Made by a program: the position numbers and the translations under genes. 28,733 nt of DNA from Oceanococcus sp041619555 (GTDB taxonomy: Bacteria > Pseudomonadota > Gammaproteobacteria > Nevskiales > Oceanococcaceae): NCBI GenBank assembly GCA_041619555.1, contig JBFKDQ010000049.1:1-28733 (forward strand). The letters run 5' to 3'. Below, piece after piece: positions 1 through 7,854 of the stretch; positions within the stretch are counted from its first letter, which is position 1, and each line of letters begins with the position of its first letter. The notes beneath the pieces were generated by a model. The model saw only the letters and a program-made list of their open reading frames with translations, searched no databases and was not told the DNA's origin.

Positions 1-384
<384 letters not shown>

Positions 385-448
385 TTTCGTTTCCTAAATT
401 TTCAGATGAATTGGTCGAACAGACGGATGGTGGGAGGCAGCCAGAGGC

Positions 449-736
449 TTACTCGACCACCGCCATGATGTCGTCTTCCCGCATGACGAGCAGTTCCTGG
501 CCGTCAACCTTCACTTCGGTGCCGGAGTATTTGCCGAACAGCACCTTGTCGCCGACTTTGACGTCGAGAGCGCGCAGCTCGCCATTGTCCAGCAGCTTGC
601 CGTTGCCAGCAGCGATGATTTCGCCGCGCGAAGGCTTCTCGGCTGCGGTGTCGGGAATGACGATACCGCCGGGAGAAGTGGTTTCTTCTTCCAGACGTTT
701 TACGATCACGCGATCGTGCAGAGGACGCAAACTCAT
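449..736 (-). CDS. groES: GroES co-chaperonin
   Basis: GroES forms the heptameric lid that caps GroEL and encloses the substrate. The 95-residue product is full length for the family. It starts MSLRPLHDRVIVKR, contains the mobile-loop region TTSPGGIVIPDTAAEKPSRG (about residues 18-37) that docks on GroEL, and ends DDIMAVVE. The ATG is preceded by AGGAG at a normal distance (bases 742-748 on the plus strand read as ctcct). It is the first gene of the groES-groL operon; a CIRCE operator and an RpoH-like promoter lie 78-131 bases upstream. Nothing unusual is seen in the protein. Confidence 0.99.
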   Translation of the reverse strand: MSLRPLHDRVIVKRLEEETTSPGGIVIPDTAAEKPSRGEIIAAGNGKLLDNGELRALDVKVGDKVLFGKYSGTEVKVDGQELLVMREDDIMAVVE

Positions 737-813
737 GTTTCGATCTCCTAGCGAAGAACATTAAAATAAATAAATACAGACACTTGGCCTATATCTTGAG
801 GAACAAGGGGGGT

Positions 814-840
814 TTAGCACTCTCCCCAAGAGAGTGCCAA
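814..840 (-). promoter_or_regulatory. CIRCE operator (HrcA binding site) of groESL
   Basis: Read on the minus strand the site is TTGGCACTC, nine bases, GAGTGCTAA. It matches the CIRCE consensus (TTAGCACTC-N9-GAGTGCTAA) at 17 of 18 arm positions. CIRCE is bound by the repressor HrcA, whose folding depends on GroEL, giving feedback repression. The start point predicted from the adjacent RpoH-like promoter falls inside the operator, so HrcA binding would block initiation. The hrcA gene is not in the window. Confidence 0.95.
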
Positions 841-867
841 TGTGGGGCCCGCGACAGGCCATTCAAG
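840..867 (-). promoter_or_regulatory. Heat-shock (RpoH/sigma-32 type) promoter of groESL
   Basis: On the minus strand CTTGAA (plus bases 862-867), a 14-base spacer and CCCCACAT (840-847) match the sigma-32 pattern CTTGAA-N13-15-CCCCAT-T. The -10 element abuts and overlaps by one base the CIRCE palindrome, so initiation would occur around 832-835. The pairing of positive control by RpoH with negative control by HrcA is known for groESL in some proteobacteria. The assignment rests on consensus matching only. Confidence 0.8.
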
Positions 868-905
868 AGCCCGAACGAATTTTTTTTGCCCGGAGCCGAG
901 TTCCT

Positions 906-1673
906 TCAGCCAGCGAGATAACCGAGAAATGCGCCGTTGTCCTGGAACACCAGCAGACCACGCCGGTACCGGCCGATGAAATCGAAGACCCTCAGCTGAC
1001 CGATCTCCAGCGCCACGGTGGGCGGCCATTGCGAGAAGCCCTGCAGGCCGCCCCTGAGCCGCGTTGCGATCTGCTCCGGCGACAAAGCCCCGCCCTGAGC
1101 CTGCGCCCAGTTCACCGCCAAGGGCCGGAACTGCTCGAATACCAGGGCATCATGCAGGCCCAGACCGATGACCTTGGCGAAGCCGTTTTCGAATTCCTCC
1201 GGCGATTGCGGCGGAGCCGAATACAGCCACAACGGCAGCGGGCCCTCGGCCAGCGCAAGGAGCGCGTCCAGATCCCTGTCCTGCATCTGCAGCGCGGCAC
1301 GATCCAGACTGTAGATGGCGGTGTCGTACACCACCAGCGCCAGCGGCCGCTGGCGCTCTACCAGCCCCAGGCCCCAGATCAGGGCTCCGACCTGAATCAG
1401 ACCGATGGCGAGGAGATCGAAACGGATCGCCGCCCGGGACTTTCCTGGACTGAACAGCAGAAAGGTCAGCACCGGCCCCAGCACCAGTTGCACGCCGATC
1501 AGAATTCGCAGCCCCTGCCATCCACCATCCAGTTCAAACCAGGGCCCTGGGTACCACAGCTCCCGCATCAGGACCAGGATCACCAGCAAGATCAGCACGC
1601 TGACACCAAGGTGAAGACCACAGGCCAGCAACCTGGGGTTCAGTCGGGATTTGAGCACATTGAGGGAGATCAT
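906..1673 (-). CDS. TfpX/TfpZ-like type IV pilin accessory membrane protein
   Basis: The 255-residue product resembles the TfpX/TfpZ family of inner-membrane helpers for type IV pilin assembly or modification. Its N-terminal third has three hydrophobic segments (about residues 15-37, 56-75 and 86-104), with the family-like stretches LWYPGPWFELDGG after the first and QLVLGPVLTFLLFSPGKS around the second. The remaining 150 residues are soluble and probably periplasmic. Known members sit next to a pilin gene; here the neighbours are groESL and a thiolase, so it is an orphan copy. The ATG is complementary to 1671-1673 with only a weak GTGA ribosome site, so the exact start is less certain. The gene ends about 40 bases before the groESL promoter, on the same strand, and no clear terminator separates them. 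Confidence 0.7.
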   Translation of the reverse strand: MISLNVLKSRLNPRLLACGLHLGVSVLILLVILVLMRELWYPGPWFELDGGWQGLRILIGVQLVLGPVLTFLLFSPGKSRAAIRFDLLAIGLIQVGALIWGLGLVERQRPLALVVYDTAIYSLDRAALQMQDRDLDALLALAEGPLPLWLYSAPPQSPEEFENGFAKVIGLGLHDALVFEQFRPLAVNWAQAQGGALSPEQIATRLRGGLQGFSQWPPTVALEIGQLRVFDFIGRYRRGLLVFQDNGAFLGYLAG

Positions 1674-1849
1674 TCACAATCACTGCATCGAGACCTGAGG
1701 CTCGGAAAACATAAAGTATTGGCAATTGCGGACAAACACCAGAGACCGCCGTACGCCAACGTATGTTCATGCTTGCGGGCGACGTTCAAATCCCTTAGGG
1801 TTGGCCCACAATTGTGCACTGCAGCGCAACACCAGACCGGAGTAAACCG

Positions 1850-3157
1850 ATGACATCCGTACGCAAAGTCGCCATCGTGGGCGGCGCCCGCATCCCCTTC
1901 TGCCGATCCAATACGGCCTACGCCAAGCTGTCCAACCATCAGATGCTGACCGCAGCGCTCAACGCGCTGGCGGACAAATATCAGCTGGCCGGCAAGACCG
2001 TGGGCGAAGTCGCCGCCGGCACGGTGCTGAAGCTGAATCCGCAGGACACCATGACCCGCGAGGCCGTGCTCGAATCCAAGCTGGCCAACAACACCCCGGC
2101 CTATGACGTTGGCCAGTACTGCGGCACCAGCCTGGAAACCGTCATGCTGGTCGCGAACAAGATCGCCCTGGGACAGATCGAATGTGGCATCGCCGCCGGC
2201 ACCGATACCACCTCCGATGCTCCGGTGGGTGTGAATGAAGGACTGCGCCGGATATTCATGGAAGTGAACCGCGCCCGCACCGGCGCCGACCGGGCCAAAG
2301 CCCTGGCCAAGATTCGGCCCAAGCATGTGGTGCCGAACATCCCGCAGAATGCCGAAGCCCGCACCGGCAAGTCCATGGGCCAGAGCTGCGAAGACATGGC
2401 CCAGGCCTGGGGCATCGCACGTGCCGACCAGGATCAGCTCGCCTATGAAAGCCACATGAAAGCCGCTGCCGCCTACGAGGCCGGTTTCTATGACGATCTG
2501 GTCTTCGCCTGCAATGGCGTGCAGCGCGACAACAATCTGCGGCCCGACAGCAGTCTGGAAAAACTGGCCTCGCTCAAACCCTGCTTCAGCAAGAGCGAAG
2601 CGGCCACCCTCACCGCCGCCAACTCGACCCCGCTGACCGATGGCGCCGCCGCCGTCTTCCTGTGCTCGGAAGACTACGCAAAGAAGAACAAGCTGCCGGT
2701 CCAGGCCTATTTCGTGACCGGCGAATCCGCCGCGGTGGATTTCGTCAAAGCCAATGAAAGCCGTGACAACTTCGTGCGTGGCGCCGAAGGCCTGCTGATG
2801 GCGCCAGCCCAGGCGGTACCGAAGATGCTCGATCGGCTTGGCCTGAGCTTCGACGACATCGATTTCTTCGAAATCCATGAGGCCTTTGCCGCACAGGTGC
2901 TGTGCACTCTGAAAGCCTGGGAAGATCCCCGCTTCTGCAAGGAATACCTGGGCAAGGACAAGCCCATGGGCAAGGTTCCGCGGGAAAAGATCAACATCAA
3001 GGGCAGTTCGCTGGCCGTCGGTCATCCCTTCGGCGCCACCGGCGCGCGCATCGTCAGCACGCTGGCGAAGATTCTCGAAGAGAACAAGGGCGGACGCGGC
3101 CTGATCTCGATCTGCACCGCCGGCGGCATGGGCGTGGCGATGGTGATCGAACGCTGA
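1850..3157 (+). CDS. Acetyl-CoA C-acyltransferase (thiolase, FadI-like)
   Basis: Thiolases cleave 3-ketoacyl-CoA with CoA in fatty-acid beta-oxidation, or run in reverse to condense acetyl-CoA. The 435-residue product has all catalytic positions: the nucleophile Cys91 (GQYCGTSLE), His343 in FFEIHEAFAAQ, His392 in GHPFGATGAR and Cys422 in CTAGGMGVAM. The HEAF form, where most thiolases have NEAF, and the length fit the FadI/trifunctional-enzyme beta group rather than FadA or AtoB. No partner fadJ-type gene is adjacent, so the symbol is withheld and the chain-length preference is unknown. I chose the ATG at 1850, preceded by GGAG, over an in-frame ATG 12 codons upstream without a ribosome site. 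A strong terminator follows at 3181, so it is probably transcribed alone. Confidence 0.92.
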   Translation: MTSVRKVAIVGGARIPFCRSNTAYAKLSNHQMLTAALNALADKYQLAGKTVGEVAAGTVLKLNPQDTMTREAVLESKLANNTPAYDVGQYCGTSLETVMLVANKIALGQIECGIAAGTDTTSDAPVGVNEGLRRIFMEVNRARTGADRAKALAKIRPKHVVPNIPQNAEARTGKSMGQSCEDMAQAWGIARADQDQLAYESHMKAAAAYEAGFYDDLVFACNGVQRDNNLRPDSSLEKLASLKPCFSKSEAATLTAANSTPLTDGAAAVFLCSEDYAKKNKLPVQAYFVTGESAAVDFVKANESRDNFVRGAEGLLMAPAQAVPKMLDRLGLSFDDIDFFEIHEAFAAQVLCTLKAWEDPRFCKEYLGKDKPMGKVPREKINIKGSSLAVGHPFGATGARIVSTLAKILEENKGGRGLISICTAGGMGVAMVIER

Positions 3158-3180
3158 TCCAGCCCGGTCTGACGACATCG

Positions 3181-3213
3181 ACCGCGCGGCGCCTCGCACC
3201 GCGCGGTTTTTTT
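3181..3213 (+). terminator. Intrinsic terminator of the thiolase gene
   Basis: A perfect nine-base-pair stem (ACCGCGCGG with CCGCGCGGT), a nine-base loop and a run of seven T (3207-3213) begin 24 bases after the thiolase stop codon. Confidence 0.93.
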
Positions 3214-3397
3214 ATGCCCGCAGTGGAACCCTTTGTACACCTGTCGCGTGTTTAGGCTTGCACGAACGCTTCAGCCGCACCGCAGCCCCTTGCCATCGGC
3301 AAGGCTGACGAGCATGGCGGAGCACGCAGGCGCAAGATTCCCGGGGGGGACTGTGCGGGCCACTTCAAGACAAAAGAAAGTGGCCCGCTTTTTTTTT
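3214..3397 (+). ncRNA. Candidate small RNA or leader RNA ending in an orphan terminator
   Basis: Between the thiolase terminator and the next gene lies a stretch that ends in its own intrinsic terminator but holds no convincing reading frame. It contains an internal hairpin CCTTGCC-ATC-GGCAAGG (about 3289-3305). I see no strong sigma-70 promoter; the best candidate uses TTGTAC at 3233 with no good -10. Two readings are possible: an independent sRNA of roughly 130-150 bases, or a leader/attenuator for the symporter gene at 3527. It does not resemble a glycine, lysine or other riboswitch I can recognise. The remaining 129 bases up to 3527 contain only a TATCCT -10-like element near 3493. Confidence 0.25.
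3355..3397 (+). terminator. Orphan intrinsic terminator
   Basis: An 11-base-pair perfect stem, GCGGGCCACTT (3355-3365) with AAGTGGCCCGC (3378-3388), a 12-base loop and nine T (3389-3397). It lies 142 bases beyond the thiolase terminator and 130 bases before the symporter start, so the transcript it ends is not obvious. Confidence 0.9.
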
Positions 3398-3526
3398 GCT
3401 CTCGCCCCACGGAGCTGCCTCTGCGCGCATCGCCGCGGCAGGCCCAAGCATCGCAGTTCCGGCACCCTGCTGCCGACCGCGCCCATTTTCGCTATCCTTC
3501 CTCGTTTGGGGAAACAGGGCATCCTG

Positions 3527-4864
3527 ATGGCATCCAGGGAACACTGGGGAAGTCGCTTCGGCTTCATCATGGCGGCGGCGGGTTCGGCGGTCGGCTTGGG
3601 CAACATATGGAAGTTTCCATACCAGACCGGCGCCAATGGCGGCGCGGCCTTCCTGATCATCTATCTCTGCTTCGTCGCCCTGTTCGGCCTGAGCCTGGTG
3701 ATGGCGGAACTGCTGATCGGACGCACCAGCCAGAAAAATCCCATCGGTGCATTTCGCTCCCTGGGCGGACCGGCCTGGGCACCGGTTGGCGCCATGGGCA
3801 TCGTCGCCGGCTTCACCATCCTGTCGTTCTATATCGTGGTCGCCGGCTGGACCCTGGCCTATCTGCTGGCCATGCTGCAGGGTGATCTGGCACTGACCGA
3901 TCCGCAGCAACTGGGGGCCAAGTTCGGTGAGTTCATCTCCAGTCCCTACCAGCCGATCGGCTATGCCGCGCTGTTCATGATTCTCACCGCGACGGTCGTG
4001 ATCGGCGGCATCGGCCAGGGCATCGAGCGCGCCTCACGGGTGCTGATGCCCGCCCTGTTTGTCCTCCTGCTGGTTCTGGTCGGCCGCTCGGTCACCCTGG
4101 ACGGCGCCGAAGAGGGGCTGCGCTTCTTTCTTGCGCCCGACTGGAGCAAGGTCAACGGCGACACCTTCACTTCCGCGATTGGTCAGGCGTTTTTCTCCTT
4201 GTCACTGGGCATGGGCGCACTGCTGACCTACGGCTCCTACCTGCCCAGCGACAGCAAGATCCCCGGCTCGGCCGTGATCATCGTGCTGGTCGATTCCGGC
4301 GTCGCGATTCTGGCCGGCCTGATGATCCTGCCGGCGGTGTTCGCCTTCGGCTTCGACCCCCAGGAAGGTCCGGGCCTGACTTTCGTCACCCTGCCGGCGG
4401 TCTTTGCCGCCATGCCGGGCGGCCAGATCTTCGGTGTGCTGTTCTTTGCCCTGCTCGCGGTGGCCGCGCTGACCTCCTCGATCTCCCTGCTCGAGACCGT
4501 GGTTTGCTACTTTGTGGATGAACGCGGATTCTCGCGTCATCAGGTGACCATCGCCGCCTCTCTGGTCAGTTTCGGTCTGGGCATTCCGGCCTCGCTATCA
4601 CTTGGCATCTGGAGTGATTTCACCGTTCCCGGCACCGATAAAAACATCTTCGATTTCATGGACTTCACCGCATCCTCGGTGCTGCTGCCGCTAGGCGGAC
4701 TGCTGACCGCGCTGTTCGTGGGCTGGAAATGGGGCCACGGCGCCCTTGATGCGCTCAGCAATGAAGGTCAACTGCACATGCCGCCGGGCCGGCTCTGGTT
4801 ATTTCTGCTGCGCTTCATCGTCCCGCTGGGCATCGGCTGGGTTCTGCTGCAAGCCTTCCTGTAG
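3527..4864 (+). CDS. Sodium-dependent transporter, SNF/NSS family
   Basis: This is a neurotransmitter:sodium symporter family member (LeuT/MhsT type), an inner-membrane protein that takes up an amino acid with Na+. The 445 residues begin with the family hallmark: after REHWGSRFGF comes AAAGSAVGLGNIWKFPYQTG in the first, unwound helix, which holds the Na+ and substrate sites. About 11 hydrophobic segments follow, as in the shorter bacterial members. The substrate cannot be read from sequence. I chose the ATG at 3527, since it gives the standard N-terminus; the reading frame stays open upstream to 3233, but that extension would run through a terminator hairpin and is arginine-rich and unlike the family. 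AGGG about ten bases upstream may be the ribosome site. The next gene, 336 bases away, is another Na+ symporter of a different fold family. Confidence 0.93.
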   Translation: MASREHWGSRFGFIMAAAGSAVGLGNIWKFPYQTGANGGAAFLIIYLCFVALFGLSLVMAELLIGRTSQKNPIGAFRSLGGPAWAPVGAMGIVAGFTILSFYIVVAGWTLAYLLAMLQGDLALTDPQQLGAKFGEFISSPYQPIGYAALFMILTATVVIGGIGQGIERASRVLMPALFVLLLVLVGRSVTLDGAEEGLRFFLAPDWSKVNGDTFTSAIGQAFFSLSLGMGALLTYGSYLPSDSKIPGSAVIIVLVDSGVAILAGLMILPAVFAFGFDPQEGPGLTFVTLPAVFAAMPGGQIFGVLFFALLAVAALTSSISLLETVVCYFVDERGFSRHQVTIAASLVSFGLGIPASLSLGIWSDFTVPGTDKNIFDFMDFTASSVLLPLGGLLTALFVGWKWGHGALDALSNEGQLHMPPGRLWLFLLRFIVPLGIGWVLLQAFL

Positions 4865-5200
4865 CTGCGAAACAACGAGGACATCCCGAACGCATCGTGT
4901 ACACGGCATCGCAGCCCTTTCAATGCCACGATTTGCCTCGCAGGATCGCCCCATCACCCTGCCATGGACGAGGTTTCCCGCAGCACCGCTGCATTGATTC
5001 CCGCCGCGCTGCTCACGCCCGGGATGAACAAGCGCTTCGAGCAAGAGCGCCGATGAACTCCGGCGGCCGGACAGGGATCGGGCCACCGGCGGCATCTGCC
5101 TATTTCGAGGGTCACCGGCCTGCCATTTTCGGCCCGGACCTGTTCTTGCAAGCCGCCGGCAGCGGTGGCCTGCGCCTGCATTCGCACCACGGGGATCACA
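4865..5200. other. Intergenic stretch of 336 bases with no recognised feature
   Basis: This gap separates the two symporter genes. Short reading frames exist on both strands but their products are rich in Arg, Pro and Gly, show no domain and look like chance frames of GC-rich DNA. A GTGTACAC palindrome lies at 4895-4902; its meaning is unknown. I see no terminator with a T run after the upstream gene and no clear promoter for the downstream one. Confidence 0.5.
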
Positions 5201-6862
5201 GTGGATAGTTTTTTCAGTTTTCTGGAACTCATCAACGGCGTCATGCTTTCGGTGCCCGCCCTGCTGGGCCTGCTCGGCATCGGCGTGCTGTTTACCTTCT
5301 GGAGCGGCTTCTGCCAGTACCGCTCGCTCACTCATGGCTTCGGCTTGATAAGCGGCCGCTGGAGCAGCCACCGCGGTCCCGGCGCCATTTCCCATTTCCA
5401 GGCCCTGGCCGCCGCCCTGTCTGCCACGGTGGGCCTGGGTAATATCGCCGGCGTCGCGATCGCGGTCGAACTCGGTGGCCCGGGCGCGGTGTTCTGGATG
5501 TGGATGGTTGGCCTGGCCGGCATGGCAATCAAAACCTTTGAAGTCACCCTGTCGATGCTGTATCGCAATACACAGGATCCGCAGAACCCGCATGGCGGCA
5601 CCATGTGGGTCGCCAAGAACGGGCTGCGCGACGTGTTCCCCGGCATCGGCAAACTCGCCGGCCTGATCGGCACCCTGTTCTGCCTGCCGCTGATCCTGTT
5701 CGCCTTTACCGGCGGCAACATGTTCCAGGCCTGGAGCGTGGCGGACACCACCCGCAGCTACTTCGGCATCCCCACCTGGATCAGCGGCATCATCATGGCG
5801 GTGCTGGTCGGCCTGGTCATTCTGGGCGGCATCAAGCGCATCGGTCGCATTGCCGGCGCGATCGTGCCGCTGATGTGCGGCATCTACATCCTCAGCGGCC
5901 TGTTCATCATCATCAAGAACGCCGAGATGTTGCCGGACATCTTTCGCCTGATATTCGTCTCCGCCTTCAGCCCGGCCGAAGCTTCCGGCGCCTTCCTTGG
6001 CGCCAGCTTCGGCAGCGCCTTCATCTTCGGCATGAAGCGCGCGCTGTTCTCCTCCGAAGCGGGCCTGGGCAGTTCCCCGATCGCCCATGCCGCGGTGCAG
6101 ACCAAGGAACCGGTCACCGAGGGGGTGGTGGGTGGCCTCGAGCCCTTCATCGACACCCTGGTTGTCTGCACCATCACCGCATTGGTAATCCTGTCCAGCG
6201 GGGTCTGGCAACGCGACGCGGTGGCGCAATGGGAACAGACGCCCAGCCTGGAACAGGACCGCGGGGGCTGGCAACCCACCAGCACGCAACTCCCCGCCGG
6301 CCCCTGGAAAGCCGGCGATACGGTCTTCGTGGTCGCGAGCATCCGCGACGCGGCTGACCTGCCGGAACAGCGCCAGCGCATATTCGGCGAGGTCGAGACC
6401 GCGGGTGATGATCTGCAAATCCGCTGGACGCCGCTTGTGACCACGGGCGAGCCGACGCTGACCGGGCCGGGGCTGTTTGAAAACCTGCCGGGCTCGACCC
6501 TGACCGCCCGCGCCTTCGACAGCGGATTCGCCGGTCTTGGCCGCTGGATGGTGACCATGACCATCTGGTTTTTCGCCATCTCCACGATGATCACCTGGAG
6601 CTACTACGGTGAGCAGGGCATGGTGTATCTCTCCGGCGACCGCTACATCGTGCCCTACCGCGTGCTCTGGTGCGCCCTGATCGTGGTGTCCTGCCTCGGT
6701 TTCGTGAAAACCGCGGCGCAGATCGACACCTTGTCGACCGTCGCCCTGGGATTCATGATGGTGATCAATCTGCCGATCTTGCTGGTCATGGGGGGCAAGG
6801 CGATGGAAGCCTACAAGGATTACCTGCGACGCCTTTCCAGCGGCGCGATGACCGGGGACTGA
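5201..6862 (+). CDS. AGCS-family alanine/glycine:cation symporter with a large loop insertion
   Basis: AGCS proteins are inner-membrane carriers importing D/L-alanine or glycine with Na+ or H+. Recognisable family segments are ATVGLGNIAGVAIA with GGPGAVFWMW (about residues 75-102), NPHGGTMW, and KRALFSSEAGLGSSPIAHA (about 279-298). Usual members have 440-490 residues; this one has 553. The extra length is a soluble insert of roughly 110 residues (about 336-446, bases 6209-6535) between the hydrophobic segments ending ITALVILSS and starting GRWMVTMTIWFF, rich in Gln, Asp, Trp and Pro. The start is a GTG at 5201 with GGGGA about six bases upstream; an upstream in-frame GTG at 5165 has no ribosome site. 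The stop is two bases before the hemH start, so the two genes are probably co-transcribed. Confidence 0.9.
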   Translation: MDSFFSFLELINGVMLSVPALLGLLGIGVLFTFWSGFCQYRSLTHGFGLISGRWSSHRGPGAISHFQALAAALSATVGLGNIAGVAIAVELGGPGAVFWMWMVGLAGMAIKTFEVTLSMLYRNTQDPQNPHGGTMWVAKNGLRDVFPGIGKLAGLIGTLFCLPLILFAFTGGNMFQAWSVADTTRSYFGIPTWISGIIMAVLVGLVILGGIKRIGRIAGAIVPLMCGIYILSGLFIIIKNAEMLPDIFRLIFVSAFSPAEASGAFLGASFGSAFIFGMKRALFSSEAGLGSSPIAHAAVQTKEPVTEGVVGGLEPFIDTLVVCTITALVILSSGVWQRDAVAQWEQTPSLEQDRGGWQPTSTQLPAGPWKAGDTVFVVASIRDAADLPEQRQRIFGEVETAGDDLQIRWTPLVTTGEPTLTGPGLFENLPGSTLTARAFDSGFAGLGRWMVTMTIWFFAISTMITWSYYGEQGMVYLSGDRYIVPYRVLWCALIVVSCLGFVKTAAQIDTLSTVALGFMMVINLPILLVMGGKAMEAYKDYLRRLSSGAMTGD

Positions 6863-6864
6863 GC

Positions 6865-7854
6865 ATGACGGCAAAGCAAGGCCTCCTGCTGGTGAACCTC
6901 GGCACGCCTGCGGCCCCGACGGCATCGGCTGTCCGGCGCTATCTGGCCGAATTCCTCGCCGACCGGCGGGTGATCGAAATTCCCCGGCTGCTCTGGCTCC
7001 CCCTGCTCTATGGCGTCATCCTGCCATTGCGCTGCAAACGGGTGGCGCGCAACTATGCCAGCATCTGGCTGGATGAGGGATCGCCTCTGGCCGTGTATAC
7101 CCGGCGCCAGGCCCAGGCCCTGCAACAGAAGCTGGAGATTCCGGTGGAGCCGGCGTTTCGATATGGCGAGCCTTCAATCGCTCATGCGCTGGCGAAACTC
7201 GAGCGGGCGGGCTGCGACGACATCATTCTCCTGCCGATGTATCCGCAGTTCTCCGCCACCACCAGCGCCACCGTCTTCGATGCGGTGGCCGCCTACTATG
7301 CCAAACGCCGCAGCATGCCGGGCCTGCAATGGATCAATGCGTATCAGACCCATCCCGACTACATTCAGGCGCTCGCGGCGTCCGTGCGCAAGCACTGGCA
7401 GGACAAGGGGCGCAGCGAAAAGCTGCTGATGAGTTTTCATGGCCTGCCACAGGTCAACGTCGACCGCGGCGATCCCTATCAAGCCCATTGCCAGGCCACC
7501 GCACAGGCCCTGGCACAGACCCTGGACCTTGCGGACGGGGCCTGGGGCCTGGCCTTCCAGAGCCGCTTCGGCAAACAGGTGTGGCTGCAACCCTACACCG
7601 AACCATTGCTATGCCAATGGGCCGGCGAAGGCCTGAAAACGGTGGACGTGATCTGCCCGGGATTCCCCGCGGACTGCCTGGAAACCCTGGAAGAAATTCG
7701 CCTGGGGGCCGCCGCGACCTTTCGCCAGGCCGGTGGTCAAAGCCTCAACTACATCCCCGCGCTGAACGATAATCCGGCGCATATCGACGCCCTGGCCGCA
7801 CTGGTCCGGCCGCGACTCAACTCCTGCAACCCACAGACCCTCCCCCATGACTGA
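6865..7854 (+). CDS. hemH: Ferrochelatase
   Basis: Ferrochelatase inserts Fe2+ into protoporphyrin IX, the last step of protoheme synthesis, at the membrane surface. The 329-residue product shows the family start GLLLVNLGTP, the segment DEGSPLAVYTRRQA, LLPMYPQFSATTSATVF, and LMSFHGLPQ with the metal-binding His192. Near the C terminus are CPGFPADCLETLEEI and LNYIPALNDNPAHI, the normal order for a bacterial ferrochelatase. The ATG at 6865 is two bases after the symporter stop, with GGGGA upstream inside that gene. The 3' end overlaps sohB by eight bases, indicating translational coupling. Confidence 0.97.
   Translation: MTAKQGLLLVNLGTPAAPTASAVRRYLAEFLADRRVIEIPRLLWLPLLYGVILPLRCKRVARNYASIWLDEGSPLAVYTRRQAQALQQKLEIPVEPAFRYGEPSIAHALAKLERAGCDDIILLPMYPQFSATTSATVFDAVAAYYAKRRSMPGLQWINAYQTHPDYIQALAASVRKHWQDKGRSEKLLMSFHGLPQVNVDRGDPYQAHCQATAQALAQTLDLADGAWGLAFQSRFGKQVWLQPYTEPLLCQWAGEGLKTVDVICPGFPADCLETLEEIRLGAAATFRQAGGQSLNYIPALNDNPAHIDALAALVRPRLNSCNPQTLPHD

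Noticed and set aside
1670..3199. A 509-residue reading frame antisense to the thiolase gene.
   Set aside because: Its product lacks any recognisable domain, while the plus-strand frame has complete thiolase motifs; long antisense frames are expected in GC-rich DNA.
3233..3526. A 98-residue N-terminal extension of the SNF symporter.
   Set aside because: It would translate through a strong terminator hairpin, is Arg/Pro-rich and has no counterpart in the family; the ATG at 3527 gives the standard N-terminus.
4897..5208. A 103-residue plus-strand frame in the gap between the symporters.
   Set aside because: No ribosome site, no domain and a composition typical of chance frames.
4799..6925. 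A 708-residue antisense frame across the AGCS gene.
   Set aside because: Composition is His/Gln/Gly/Asp-rich with no domain, and it mirrors a clearly coding gene.
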